A stretch of 56,142 nt of DNA, from the NCBI GenBank assembly GCA_014337915.1, contig QUBU01000019.1, forward strand, positions 1 through 56,142. Direction: 5' to 3'. The position numbers and the translations under genes were made by a program. This document shows, piece after piece, positions 45,088 through 53,394 of the stretch (the first letter of the stretch is position 1; each line of letters starts with the position of its first letter). Source of the stretch: Gammaproteobacteria bacterium. Its GTDB lineage: Bacteria > Pseudomonadota > Gammaproteobacteria > Steroidobacterales > GCA-2729495. The notes under the pieces were generated by a model. The model worked only from the letters and a program-made list of their open reading frames with translations, searched no databases and was not told the origin of the DNA.

Positions 45088-47235
45088 ATGAATACGGCCG
45101 TCCAAATCAATCGTGCCAAGGCACCGGGCATTTCCTTCCAGGAGGCCTCGGTCGATATCTGGGACAAGAAGTACCGGCTCAAGTCGAAGACCGGCGAGGT
45201 CATCGACGAGACCATGGACGACACCTACAAGCGCATCGCCCGGGCGCTGGCCGAGGTGGAGCCGGAGGCCGGGCGGGAACAGTGGTTCGAGGCTTTCCTG
45301 TGGGCGCTGCGCCGGGGCGCCATTCCGGCCGGGCGCATCGTTTCCAACGCCGGTGCCCGCGAGCACAAGCCGGCTACATCGACCATCAACTGCACGGTGT
45401 CGGGCAGCATCGGTGACTCCATGCACACCATCCTGGAGAAGGTCCACGAGGCCGGGCTGACGCTGAAGGCCGGCTGCGGCATCGGCTACGAGTTTTCCAC
45501 GCTGCGTCCGCGCGGGGCCTATGTCAGCGGCGCCGGGGCCTACACCTCGGGTCCGATGTCCTTCATGGATATCTACGACAAGATGTGCTTCACCGTGTCC
45601 TCGGCCGGCGGGCGGCGCGGCGCGCAGATGGGCACCTTCGATGTCGGGCACCCCGACGTCCTCGATTTCGTGCGTGCCAAGCGCGAGAACGGCCGGCTGC
45701 GGCAGTTCAACCTCTCGCTGCTGGTCACTGATGACTTCATCCGTGCGGTCAAGGCCAACCAGCCCTGGCCGCTGGTATTCCCGCTGGATGCCCGGCAGCT
45801 GGACCACGAGGACCTGGACCTCAACGACCCGGAGCAGGTGGTCTGGCGTGACTGGCCGATCACCGACGGCTACGTCACCAACGATAGGGGCGAGGTGGCC
45901 TGCCGTATCTACAAGCGCCTGCCGGCACAGCGCGTCTGGGACCTGATCATGGCCTCGACCTACGATTTCGCCGAGCCGGGGTTCGTGCTCATCGACCGCG
46001 TCAACGAGATGAACAACAACTGGTTCGACGAGACCATCCGCGCCACCAACCCCTGCGGCGAGCAGCCGCTGCCGCCCTACGGTTCCTGCCTGCTCGGCTC
46101 GGTCAACCTCACCAAGTTCGTGCTCGATCCCTTCACCGATACGGCCCGCTTCGACTGGGACGAGTTCCGTCGCGTCGTCTGCGTGTTCACCCGCATGCTG
46201 GACAACGTCGTGGAGATCAACGGCCTGCCGCTCGCGCAGCAGCGCGAGGAGATCCACCGCAAGCGCCGCCACGGCATGGGCTTTCTCGGCCTGGGTTCGG
46301 CCATGGCCATGCTGCGGCTGCGCTACGGCTCGCCGCAGTCGGTGCAGTTCACCGAGGACGTCTCACGCGAGATGGCGCTGGCGGGCTGGGAAACGGCGCT
46401 GGAGCTGGCCCGTGAGAAGGGACCCGCACCGATCATGCTGGAGGAATTCACCGTCAGCCGCGAGATGCTGCGCAAGCGGCCGGAAATGGTCGCCGACGGC
46501 TGGAAGGCCGGCGACCGCATCCCGGGCCGTATCCTCCATGCGCGCTACAGCCGTTACATGCAGCGCCTCGCGCAGGTGGCACCGGAGCTGGTGCGGGAGC
46601 TGGAGGAGACCGGGGCACGCTTTACCCACCACAGTTCGATCGCGCCCACCGGCACCATTTCCCTGTCGCTGGCGAACAACGCCAGCAACGGCATCGAGCC
46701 GAGCTTCGCTCACCACTATTTCCGCAACGTCATCCGCGAGGGCCGCAAGACCAAGGAAAAGGTGGATGTGTTCTCCTTCGAGCTGCTGGCCTATCGCCAG
46801 CTGGTCAATCCCGGCGCCATGCCGGGTTCGACCCGGGCCGAGGAGCGGCTGCCGGACTATTTCGTCGCCGCCGAGGAGGTCACCCCGGTGGAGCACGTGG
46901 ACATCCAGGCTGCGGCCCAGAAGTGGGTGGACTCCTCCATTTCCAAGACCGCCAACGTGCCCACGGATTTCCCGTACGAGAAGTTCAAGGACATCTACCT
47001 GTACGCCTACGAGAAGGGCCTGAAGGGCTGCACCACCTTCCGCTTCAACCCCGAGGCATTCCAGGGCGTGCTGGTGAAGGAAAAGGACCTGCAGAACACC
47101 CAGTACACCTTCGTGCTGGAGGATGGCAGCGAGGTCACCCTGCGCGGTGACCAGGAAGTGGAGTACGACGGTGAAATGCACACCGCCGCCAACCTGTTCG
47201 ATGCCCTCAAGGAGGGCTACTACGGCAAGTTCTGA
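45088..47235 (+). CDS. nrdJ: Adenosylcobalamin-dependent ribonucleotide reductase, large part
   Basis: A 715-residue class II reductase. ATG 45088 is chosen because homology-like sequence begins there (ISFQEASVDIWDKKYRLKSK); the frame is open to 44947 without family features. Active-site residues can be placed: Cys102 in STINCTVSGS and Cys334 in YGSCLLGSVN as the reducing pair, and Cys323 (radical) with Glu325 in ATNPCGEQPLP. The C-terminal redox Cys arm and the NrdJ tail domain are missing and are supplied by the next gene, as in the split NrdJa/NrdJb of Pseudomonas. It makes deoxyribonucleotides with or without oxygen, using B12. Confidence 0.95.
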   Translation: MNTAVQINRAKAPGISFQEASVDIWDKKYRLKSKTGEVIDETMDDTYKRIARALAEVEPEAGREQWFEAFLWALRRGAIPAGRIVSNAGAREHKPATSTINCTVSGSIGDSMHTILEKVHEAGLTLKAGCGIGYEFSTLRPRGAYVSGAGAYTSGPMSFMDIYDKMCFTVSSAGGRRGAQMGTFDVGHPDVLDFVRAKRENGRLRQFNLSLLVTDDFIRAVKANQPWPLVFPLDARQLDHEDLDLNDPEQVVWRDWPITDGYVTNDRGEVACRIYKRLPAQRVWDLIMASTYDFAEPGFVLIDRVNEMNNNWFDETIRATNPCGEQPLPPYGSCLLGSVNLTKFVLDPFTDTARFDWDEFRRVVCVFTRMLDNVVEINGLPLAQQREEIHRKRRHGMGFLGLGSAMAMLRLRYGSPQSVQFTEDVSREMALAGWETALELAREKGPAPIMLEEFTVSREMLRKRPEMVADGWKAGDRIPGRILHARYSRYMQRLAQVAPELVRELEETGARFTHHSSIAPTGTISLSLANNASNGIEPSFAHHYFRNVIREGRKTKEKVDVFSFELLAYRQLVNPGAMPGSTRAEERLPDYFVAAEEVTPVEHVDIQAAAQKWVDSSISKTANVPTDFPYEKFKDIYLYAYEKGLKGCTTFRFNPEAFQGVLVKEKDLQNTQYTFVLEDGSEVTLRGDQEVEYDGEMHTAANLFDALKEGYYGKF

Positions 47236-47268
47236 GCAACTGCCGCACAGCGCAACGGAGAGTCAGTG

Positions 47269-47982
47269 ATGTCGAAGATCAGCATCGACAAGAAAATCGT
47301 CGGTTACCGCGTGGAAGGCGCCGATGCAAGAGCACCGGAGGCGAAGGCCGAGAAGCCTGCCGTCCGCGAAGTCAGCGCCGATGGCAAGGTCGTGCGCATG
47401 CACGAAAAGCTCGAGCGCCCGGAGATGCTCCTCGGCTCCACCTACAAGGTGAAGACGCCGGTCTCCGACCACGCCATGTACGTGACCATCAACGACATCA
47501 TCCTCAACCAGGGCACCGAGTACGAGCAGCGCCGGCCCTTCGAGATCTTCATCAACTCGAAGAACCTCGACCACTACCAGTGGATCGTCGCGCTCACCCG
47601 GCTGATGTCCGCCGTGTTCCGCAAGGGCGGTGACGTGACCTTCATGGTCGACGAACTCAAGGCGGTCTTCGACCCGCGCGGCGGCTACTGGCAGCCGGGC
47701 GGCAAGTTCATGCCCTCGATCATCGCCGAGCTCGGCCACATCGTCGAAAAGCACCTCAAGTCCATCGGCCTGCTGCCTGCCGACTCGCTGGACGAGCAGC
47801 AGAAGCGCCTCGTGGAAATGAAGCGCAAGGAGTACGAGGAGCGCAACCGCCAGCAGGACGCCTTCTCCAAGGGGCACTACCCCGACGGCGCCCAGCTCTG
47901 CAAGGTCTGCAACACCACCGCCGTCGTCATGATGGACGGCTGCCTCACCTGCCTCGCCTGCGGCGATTCCAAGTGCGGCTGA
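47269..47982 (+). CDS. nrdJb: Class II ribonucleotide reductase, C-terminal subunit NrdJb
   Basis: A 237-residue protein from ATG 47269, with GGAGAG six bases upstream. It corresponds to the C-terminal part of single-chain NrdJ: a TSCPD-like region (YVTINDIILNQGTEYEQRRPFEIF), then a helical segment, then a cysteine-rich end LCKVCN and CLTCLACGDSKCG. The CxxC pairs resemble a zinc ribbon plus the redox-active C-terminal arm that re-reduces the active-site disulfide. The gene follows nrdJ by 33 bases, so the enzyme is encoded in two pieces, as in Pseudomonas aeruginosa nrdJa-nrdJb. Confidence 0.92.
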   Translation: MSKISIDKKIVGYRVEGADARAPEAKAEKPAVREVSADGKVVRMHEKLERPEMLLGSTYKVKTPVSDHAMYVTINDIILNQGTEYEQRRPFEIFINSKNLDHYQWIVALTRLMSAVFRKGGDVTFMVDELKAVFDPRGGYWQPGGKFMPSIIAELGHIVEKHLKSIGLLPADSLDEQQKRLVEMKRKEYEERNRQQDAFSKGHYPDGAQLCKVCNTTAVVMMDGCLTCLACGDSKCG

Positions 47983-48024
47983 AAGCCGCCGTGCGGCCCG
48001 GAAGCGGTCATCGCCATTGCTGAA

Positions 48025-48098
48025 CCGCCCGGAGGCGGGGCCCTCCGAACCAAGCGAATAACGAGGAGCGCCTTCGGAGGGCCCCGCCGCAAGGGCGG
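48025..48098. repeat. Long inverted repeat after nrdJb
   Basis: A perfect 16-base arm (48034-48049, GGCGGGGCCCTCCGAA) is repeated in inverse at 48073-48088 around a 23-base loop. It is extended by an outer CCGCCC/GGGCGG pair (48025-48030 and 48093-48098) across a small internal bulge. There is no T-run on either side, so it is not a standard terminator. It may protect the nrdJ mRNA 3' end, pause polymerase, or be a REP-like dispersed element. Confidence 0.7.
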
Positions 48099-48142
48099 CC
48101 ACCGCCCTCGACGCGCCCTGAACTCCACCGCGAGGGTGGCTA

Positions 48143-48170
48143 CTGACCCGCAGCGCCGCGCCTGTAAACT
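48143..48170 (+). promoter_or_regulatory. Possible sigma70 promoter of hldE
   Basis: CTGACC (48143-48148) and TAAACT (48165-48170) are 16 bases apart, both with 4 of 6 consensus matches, and TG lies directly before the -10. The predicted start falls at the ATG of an eight-codon frame at 48178. Confidence 0.4.
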
Positions 48171-48177
48171 AGCCCGC

Positions 48178-48204
48178 ATGACCCGCCCGACCCGCAAGCC
48201 ATGA
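48178..48204 (+). promoter_or_regulatory. Eight-codon upstream frame coupled to hldE
   Basis: ATG at 48178 opens MTRPTRKP followed by TGA at 48202-48204, which overlaps the hldE ATG at 48201 as ATGA. The ATG is seven bases after the candidate -10, so it would be leaderless. hldE itself has no Shine-Dalgarno. Together this suggests that ribosomes translate the mini-frame and re-initiate at hldE. Confidence 0.35.
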
Positions 48205-49628
48205 GCCTCAGCATCCCAGACTTCTCCGCCGTCAAGGTCCTGGTTGCCGGCGATATCATGCTCGACCAGTACTGGTTCGGGCCCACCTCGAGGATATCGC
48301 CCGAGGCACCTGTGCCCGTGGTCAAGGTCACCCAGTCCCAGGCCAGGCCTGGCGGGGCCGCTAACGTCGCCGTCAACCTCGCCAGCCTCGGCGCCAAGAC
48401 CACACTGGCCGGCGTCGTCGGCCAGGACGCCGGCGCGAGCCTGCTGCGCCAGGCGCTCGGCGAGCGTGGCATCGCACTGGAGCTGGTCGAATCGGCCGGC
48501 CGGCCCACCATCACCAAGCTGCGGGTACTGAGCCGCAACCAGCAGCTGATCCGCCTCGACACCGAGGACGCCTTCGGCAGGGAAGAGGCCAGCCTGCTGC
48601 TGGAGCGCGTGCGGCGCAACGCCACTGCGGCCTCCGTCTGCATCCTCTCCGACTACGGCAAGGGCAGCCTCCTCGAGGTGCCCGCCCTGGTGGCCGCGGC
48701 GCGCGCGGCGCGGATGCCGGTGCTGGTGGACCCGAAGGGCACGGATTTCACGCGCTACCGCGGCGCCACGCTGCTGACGCCCAACCTCGCCGAGTTCGAA
48801 GCCGTGGCCGGCACCGCCAGTTCGGATGCGGACCTGGCTGCACGTGCGCGGCGCATGCGCAGCGACTTCGCCCTGGAGGCACTGGTGGTCACCCTGGGCG
48901 AGCGCGGCATGATGGTGGTCACCGACGCATCCGAGGCCGTGTTCATGCCGGCCCGCGCCCGTGAGGTGTTCGACGTCACCGGTGCCGGCGATACGGTCAT
49001 CGCCGCGCTGGCGGCCAGCCTTGGCGCTGGCATGACGCTGACGGACGCGGCCGCGCTGGCCAACGTCGCCGCCGGCATCGTGGTGCGCAAGATCGGTGTC
49101 GCCTCGGTCACGCCGCAGGAACTGCGCCAGGACCTGCATGCGCAGGGACTCGGTGGCCGCGGCGTCGTCGCGCGCGCCGAGATCGGCCGCACGGTTGCCG
49201 AGGCGCGAGCGCGCGGCGAACGCCTGGTCATGACCAACGGTGTCTTCGACATCCTGCACGCCGGCCACGTGGGCTATCTCGAGGAGGCCAAGGCCCGCGG
49301 CGACCGTTTGCTGGTCGCCGTCAATGACGATGATTCCGTGCGCCGCCTCAAGGGGCCAGAACGCCCGGTCAACCCGCTGGCCGACCGCATGGCCGTGCTG
49401 GCCGCCCTGGCTGCGGTGGACTGGGTGGTCCCGTTCAGGGAGGACACGCCCGCCGATCTGATCGGCGAGGTCCTGCCCGATGTCCTGGTCAAGGGCGGTG
49501 ACTACCGGCCGGAGGACATCGCCGGCGGGCCGGCGGTCATCGCCAACGGCGGCCGGGTCGAGGTGTTGCCGTTCCGCGAGGGCCGTTCGACGACGCGGAT
49601 CCTGGAAACCATCCGCAAGCGGCGCTGA
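48201..49628 (+). CDS. hldE: Bifunctional heptose-7-phosphate kinase / heptose-1-phosphate adenylyltransferase
   Basis: A 475-residue fusion protein from ATG 48201. The N-terminal ~315 residues are a PfkB-type kinase (GGAANVAVNLASLGAKTTL, and GAGDTVIAAL with catalytic Asp264). The C-terminal ~150 residues are a nucleotidylyltransferase with TNGVFDILHAGHVGYLEEA, where His353 and His356 form the HxGH motif. It carries out two steps towards ADP-L-glycero-D-manno-heptose, the inner-core LPS sugar. waaA follows 10 bases after the stop, so inner-core genes are coupled. Upstream features suggest an unusual initiation mode. Confidence 0.96.
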   Translation: MSLSIPDFSAVKVLVAGDIMLDQYWFGPTSRISPEAPVPVVKVTQSQARPGGAANVAVNLASLGAKTTLAGVVGQDAGASLLRQALGERGIALELVESAGRPTITKLRVLSRNQQLIRLDTEDAFGREEASLLLERVRRNATAASVCILSDYGKGSLLEVPALVAAARAARMPVLVDPKGTDFTRYRGATLLTPNLAEFEAVAGTASSDADLAARARRMRSDFALEALVVTLGERGMMVVTDASEAVFMPARAREVFDVTGAGDTVIAALAASLGAGMTLTDAAALANVAAGIVVRKIGVASVTPQELRQDLHAQGLGGRGVVARAEIGRTVAEARARGERLVMTNGVFDILHAGHVGYLEEAKARGDRLLVAVNDDDSVRRLKGPERPVNPLADRMAVLAALAAVDWVVPFREDTPADLIGEVLPDVLVKGGDYRPEDIAGGPAVIANGGRVEVLPFREGRSTTRILETIRKRR

Positions 49629-49638
49629 ACCGGGAACC

Positions 49639-50916
49639 GTGCGCTTCGCCTACATCCTGCTGTCCTGGCTGCTGCTGCCGGTTTTCGTCGGCCACCTGCT
49701 GTGGCGGAGCCTGAGCCAGCCCGGGTACCGCCAGCGCATCGGCGAACGCTTCGGCTTCGGCTTCGCGCGGCTGCCGGCGCCGAGCATCTGGATCCACGCG
49801 GTGTCCGTCGGCGAGGTCACGGCGGCGGCGCCGTTGCTCCGGACGCTGCGGCAGCGCTTCCCGGCAACGCCCATCGTCGTGACCACGATGACGCCCACCG
49901 GTTCGCAGCGGGCCCGGGACCTGTTCGGTAGCACCGTCACGCACAGCTACGTGCCCTACGACGCCCCCGGCCCGGTGCGTCGCTTCTTCGACTGGGCACG
50001 GCCCGAGCTGGCGGTGGTCCTTGAGACCGAGATCTGGCCCAACCTCTATTCCGAGTGCGGCCGGCGTTCGGTGCCGCTGGTGCTGGCCAGTGCCCGCGTG
50101 TCGGTGAAGTCGCTGCGCCGCTACCGCATCCTGTTCGGCCTGATCCGCGATACCCTGGCCCATGGCATCGTCATCGGTGCACAGAGCGCGGCGGATGCCG
50201 AGCGCTTCCGCGCCCTGGGGGCCAATCCGGCCCGCACCCACGTGACCGGCAACATCAAGTTCGACTTCGAGCTGGCCCCCGCGGTGGCCGCCCGCGGCCA
50301 GGAGTTCCGCAGGCTGCATGCGCCGGGCCGCGCGGTATGGATCGGTGCCAGCACCCACCAGGACGAGGAGCAGGTGCTGATCGACGCCCACCGGGAAGTG
50401 CTGCGCCAGGATCCGTCAGCGTTGCTGATCCTGGTGCCACGCCACCCGGAACGCTTCGCTGCGGTTGCGGCGCTGCTGGAGCGCGCGGGGATGGCCACCA
50501 TCACGCGCAGCAGCGGCCTGAGCTGTGGCCCGGAGACCCAGGTCTTCCTCGGCGACAGCATGGGCGAGCTCACGCTGCTTTACGCCGCCGCGGACGTGGC
50601 CTTCGTCGGCGGCAGCCTGGTCCAGGTCGGTGGCCACAACCTGCTGGAACCGGCGGCCCTGGGCCTGCCATCCATCACCGGGCCCTACAACTTCAATGCA
50701 CCGGACATCGCCGATCTGCTGATGGAGCGGGGGGCCACGACCGTCGCGCGGGATGCTGCGGGCATCGCCGCCGAAGTCCTCGGCTTGCTCGCAGATCCGG
50801 CCGAGCGCCGCCGGCGCGGGCAGGCAGCGCTCGATGCCCTCGCCAGCAACCGGGGTGCGGTCCACCGGCTGCTTGCGCTGGTGGAGCCACTGGCGGCACC
50901 GCCGGCCGGCGGCTGA
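49639..50916 (+). CDS. waaA: 3-deoxy-D-manno-octulosonic acid transferase
   Basis: A 425-residue enzyme starting at GTG 49639, the same length as E. coli WaaA. One N-terminal membrane helix (AYILLSWLLLPVFVGHLLW) is followed by a GT-B fold: IWIHAVSVGEVTAAAPLL, VTTMTPTGSQRARDLF, and VLETEIWPNLYSEC in the N-terminal domain, then GASTHQDEEQVLIDAH, LILVPRHPERF and GGHNLLEPAALGLPSITGP in the C-terminal domain. It transfers Kdo to lipid A at the inner membrane. It converges with tolC, with nine bases between the stops. Confidence 0.96.
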   Translation: MRFAYILLSWLLLPVFVGHLLWRSLSQPGYRQRIGERFGFGFARLPAPSIWIHAVSVGEVTAAAPLLRTLRQRFPATPIVVTTMTPTGSQRARDLFGSTVTHSYVPYDAPGPVRRFFDWARPELAVVLETEIWPNLYSECGRRSVPLVLASARVSVKSLRRYRILFGLIRDTLAHGIVIGAQSAADAERFRALGANPARTHVTGNIKFDFELAPAVAARGQEFRRLHAPGRAVWIGASTHQDEEQVLIDAHREVLRQDPSALLILVPRHPERFAAVAALLERAGMATITRSSGLSCGPETQVFLGDSMGELTLLYAAADVAFVGGSLVQVGGHNLLEPAALGLPSITGPYNFNAPDIADLLMERGATTVARDAAGIAAEVLGLLADPAERRRRGQAALDALASNRGAVHRLLALVEPLAAPPAGG

Positions 50917-50925
50917 GGGGGGGCG

Positions 50926-52359
50926 TTACTCCGGCTGGGCCGGGGCAGCAGGCGGCGTCGCCTGGGCCGGCGTCGTCAGCAGCCAGCTGTTCGCCTGCTG
51001 CACGTCCGCGTCGCCCAGCGTGCCGGCAGCTTCCTTGAGCTTCAGCACGTCGACGATGTAGTTGTAGCGGCTGCGGGCGTAGTTGGTCTCGGCCTGATAG
51101 AGCAGGCGGCGGGCGTCGAGGACGTCGACCGTGGTGCGGGTACCCACCTCGAAGCCGGCTTCGGTGGCCTGCAGCGCGGTCTGGGCGGACTTCAGGGCCT
51201 GTTGCAGTGCCTTGACCCCGGAGATGTCGGTGATCACGGCCTGGTAGGCATCGCGCGTCGAGCGCTCGGTCTCGCGCGCCGTGCGCTCCAGCCGTTCCTT
51301 GGAGGCGCGGTGCAGGTACACCGCCTGCTGCACCTTCGAGCTGGTGGCGCCACCGCTGAAGATGGGCAGGGTGGCCTGCAGGCTGATGAGGTCGGAGGTC
51401 TGGTCGAACTCTGTCGGCCCGATGCTCAGGCTGGTGCTGTTGTTGCTGGTAAAGCTGCCGTTGGTCTTGCCGTCCTGGCTGGTGTCGCTGCGGCTCATCA
51501 CCAGGTCCACCGTCGGCAGGTGCCCGGAGCGGGCGATGCTGATGTTGTCACGGGCGATCTCGGCCCCGAGCTGCGCCGACTGCAGGCTCAGGTTCTGCTG
51601 GAGCGCGACCTCGACCCACTGGTTCTCATCGCTCGGGTCGGGCGGGATCAGCGGCAGGTCATCCTTGGGCTTGGCGAGTTCCCCGGGGTAGTCGCCGACG
51701 ATTTCCCGCAACGCTTCCTTGCTGTTGGCGAGGTCGCGCTTGGCGACGATCTCGGAGGCCACCGCCTGGTCATAGCCCGCCTGTGCCTCCTGCACGTCGG
51801 TGATGGCGATCAACCCGACCTCGAAACGCTTCTGCGCCTGCTCCAGCTGGCGGCCGATGGCTTCGCGGGCAGCGACGTTGGCTGCCAGCGTGTCTTCCGC
51901 GGCCAGCACGTTGAAGTAGGCATCGGCCACCCTGGTGTACAGGGCGAGCTCGGCTACCCGGTAGTCCATATCGGCCTGCAGCGACTGCTTGTCGGCCTGG
52001 CGGTAGCGGACCCACTGGTCCCAGCGGAACACGGTCTGGCGCAGCTGCAGCCCCCAGTTGGTCTGATCCGTGCGGGTGTTGGATATCGTGGTGCCGAAGA
52101 TCGAGCCGAACGAGACGCCGCTGCGGTCGCCATTGGCCTGGGCCTGCCCGAAGTCGCCGGTGGCCGAAATCTGCGGCAGCATGGCACCGAGCGCCTGGGG
52201 CTTGCCCTCGCGGGTGGCCATGCGGTTCGCTTCGGCCTCCCGCAGCTGCGGGTCATTCTGGCGCGCGAGCTGGTAGACCTCCAGGAGCGTATCGCCCCGG
52301 GCGAGTGGTGCGACGAGAAGCAGGGCGCCGAGCCCGATACAGCTGATTCTGAATGCCAT
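50926..52359 (-). CDS. tolC: TolC-family outer membrane efflux protein
   Basis: A 477-residue protein from ATG 52359, with a signal peptide ending near LARG-DTLLEVYQLA. The family's repeated helical pattern is present: ARQNDPQLREAEANR at the start, ARDNISIARSGHLPTVDL in the middle, VYLHRASKERLERTARET and EAGFEVGTRTTVDVLDARRLLYQAE near the end, and an Ala/Pro-rich tail. TolC forms a trimeric channel used by tripartite efflux pumps and type I secretion. A tandem TGTAACG repeat lies 90 bases upstream. Confidence 0.94.
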   Translation of the reverse strand: MAFRISCIGLGALLLVAPLARGDTLLEVYQLARQNDPQLREAEANRMATREGKPQALGAMLPQISATGDFGQAQANGDRSGVSFGSIFGTTISNTRTDQTNWGLQLRQTVFRWDQWVRYRQADKQSLQADMDYRVAELALYTRVADAYFNVLAAEDTLAANVAAREAIGRQLEQAQKRFEVGLIAITDVQEAQAGYDQAVASEIVAKRDLANSKEALREIVGDYPGELAKPKDDLPLIPPDPSDENQWVEVALQQNLSLQSAQLGAEIARDNISIARSGHLPTVDLVMSRSDTSQDGKTNGSFTSNNSTSLSIGPTEFDQTSDLISLQATLPIFSGGATSSKVQQAVYLHRASKERLERTARETERSTRDAYQAVITDISGVKALQQALKSAQTALQATEAGFEVGTRTTVDVLDARRLLYQAETNYARSRYNYIVDVLKLKEAAGTLGDADVQQANSWLLTTPAQATPPAAPAQPE

Positions 52360-52448
52360 GTTCAATATTCCGCATGCCATGCCGGGCGGGACACGCCCTG
52401 CCAGCGGCACAGCCTAAAGGAATCTCCGCCGGGCTCCGAGCCCCATAC

Positions 52449-52465
52449 TGTAACGTTTTGTAACG
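52449..52465. promoter_or_regulatory. Tandem TGTAACG repeat upstream of tolC (CpxR-like box)
   Basis: TGTAACG-TTT-TGTAACG is a direct repeat with a 10-base period, i.e. one helical turn, typical of OmpR-family response regulator sites. GTAAC-N5-GTAAC is one base per half away from the CpxR consensus GTAAA-N5-GTAAA. It lies between pcm and tolC, 90 bases before the tolC start. Confidence 0.45.
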
Positions 52466-52523
52466 ACGGGCGGGAAATGGTTCCGCCCTGGTCGCCTGCT
52501 GCACCCAGGGCCGGACGCGGAAA

Positions 52524-53171
52524 TCAGAAGGCGAAGCTGTCCGGTCGCGGGGCGTGGTCCAGCGGCGGCAGGCAGGTCTCGAACAGCGACGTGCCGAGGA
52601 CCGCGCCGTGGGCCTCGCGCTTCAGCAGCCAGGCCTCCATGGCGGGCGGCTGGCCAACGACGACGAACATGCGCCCGCCCGGCGCCAGCCACTCCTGGAA
52701 GCGCGTGTCGGGCAGCGGCAGGGAACCGGTGACCGCGATGCAGTCGAACGTACCGGGCGGCTGCCAGGCAAATGCATCCTGCGCCAGCACCTCGCAGTTG
52801 CTGCTGCTGGTGTCGTGCAGCGCACGGCGCGCCGTATCGGCCAGTTCGTGGCGGATCTCGAGGCTGGTCACCTGCGCCCCGAGCCGCGCCAGGCAGGCCG
52901 TGAGGAAGCCGCTGCCGGTGCCGATTTCCAGGATGCGGTCCCCCTTGCCGATGGCCAGCGCCTGCAGGATGCGGCCGGTGACCTGGGGCGTGAGCATTTC
53001 CTGGCCGCCCGGAAGTGGCACGGCGGTATCGGCGAAAGCCAGCCTGCGGAACGCCTGGGGCACGAAACGTTCGCGCGGTATCTCGGCCATGACCTGCAGG
53101 ACTTCCGCATCGAGCACCGATCCGGCGCGGACCTGCTGGGTGATCATCTGCTGGCGGGCTGCTTCATTCAT
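52524..53171 (-). CDS. pcm: Protein-L-isoaspartate O-methyltransferase
   Basis: A 215-residue protein from ATG 53171; the longer open frame to 53321 has no family features. It opens with [21 protein letters not shown], which fits Pcm of the Pseudomonas/Xanthomonas type. The conserved [23 protein letters not shown] loop [19 protein letters not shown] and [12 protein letters not shown] are visible. Pcm repairs isoaspartyl damage in proteins. It is upstream of tolC on the same strand with a 164-base gap that carries the putative CpxR-like box. Confidence 0.92.
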   Translation of the reverse strand: MNEAARQQMITQQVRAGSVLDAEVLQVMAEIPRERFVPQAFRRLAFADTAVPLPGGQEMLTPQVTGRILQALAIGKGDRILEIGTGSGFLTACLARLGAQVTSLEIRHELADTARRALHDTSSSNCEVLAQDAFAWQPPGTFDCIAVTGSLPLPDTRFQEWLAPGGRMFVVVGQPPAMEAWLLKREAHGAVLGTSLFETCLPPLDHAPRPDSFAF

Positions 53172-53394
53172 CCTGGAGGGCGCCGGGAGTCGCGCGGGGT
53201 CGCTGGGAGGCCGCAAGGGTAAGGAGTTTGGCGGTCCCAGACAAGGCGCGGAACGCCGTCGATTATGGTGAAAAGCGCCGGTGCCTGCCGCTTGCCATGG
53301 GCTATGCTGTCGGAAAACCAAGGCCGGACAGGATGTTCGGCGCCACGGATCCCATGACTAGGCCGGAACACAGCTACAGACTGCGGCGGCGGCG

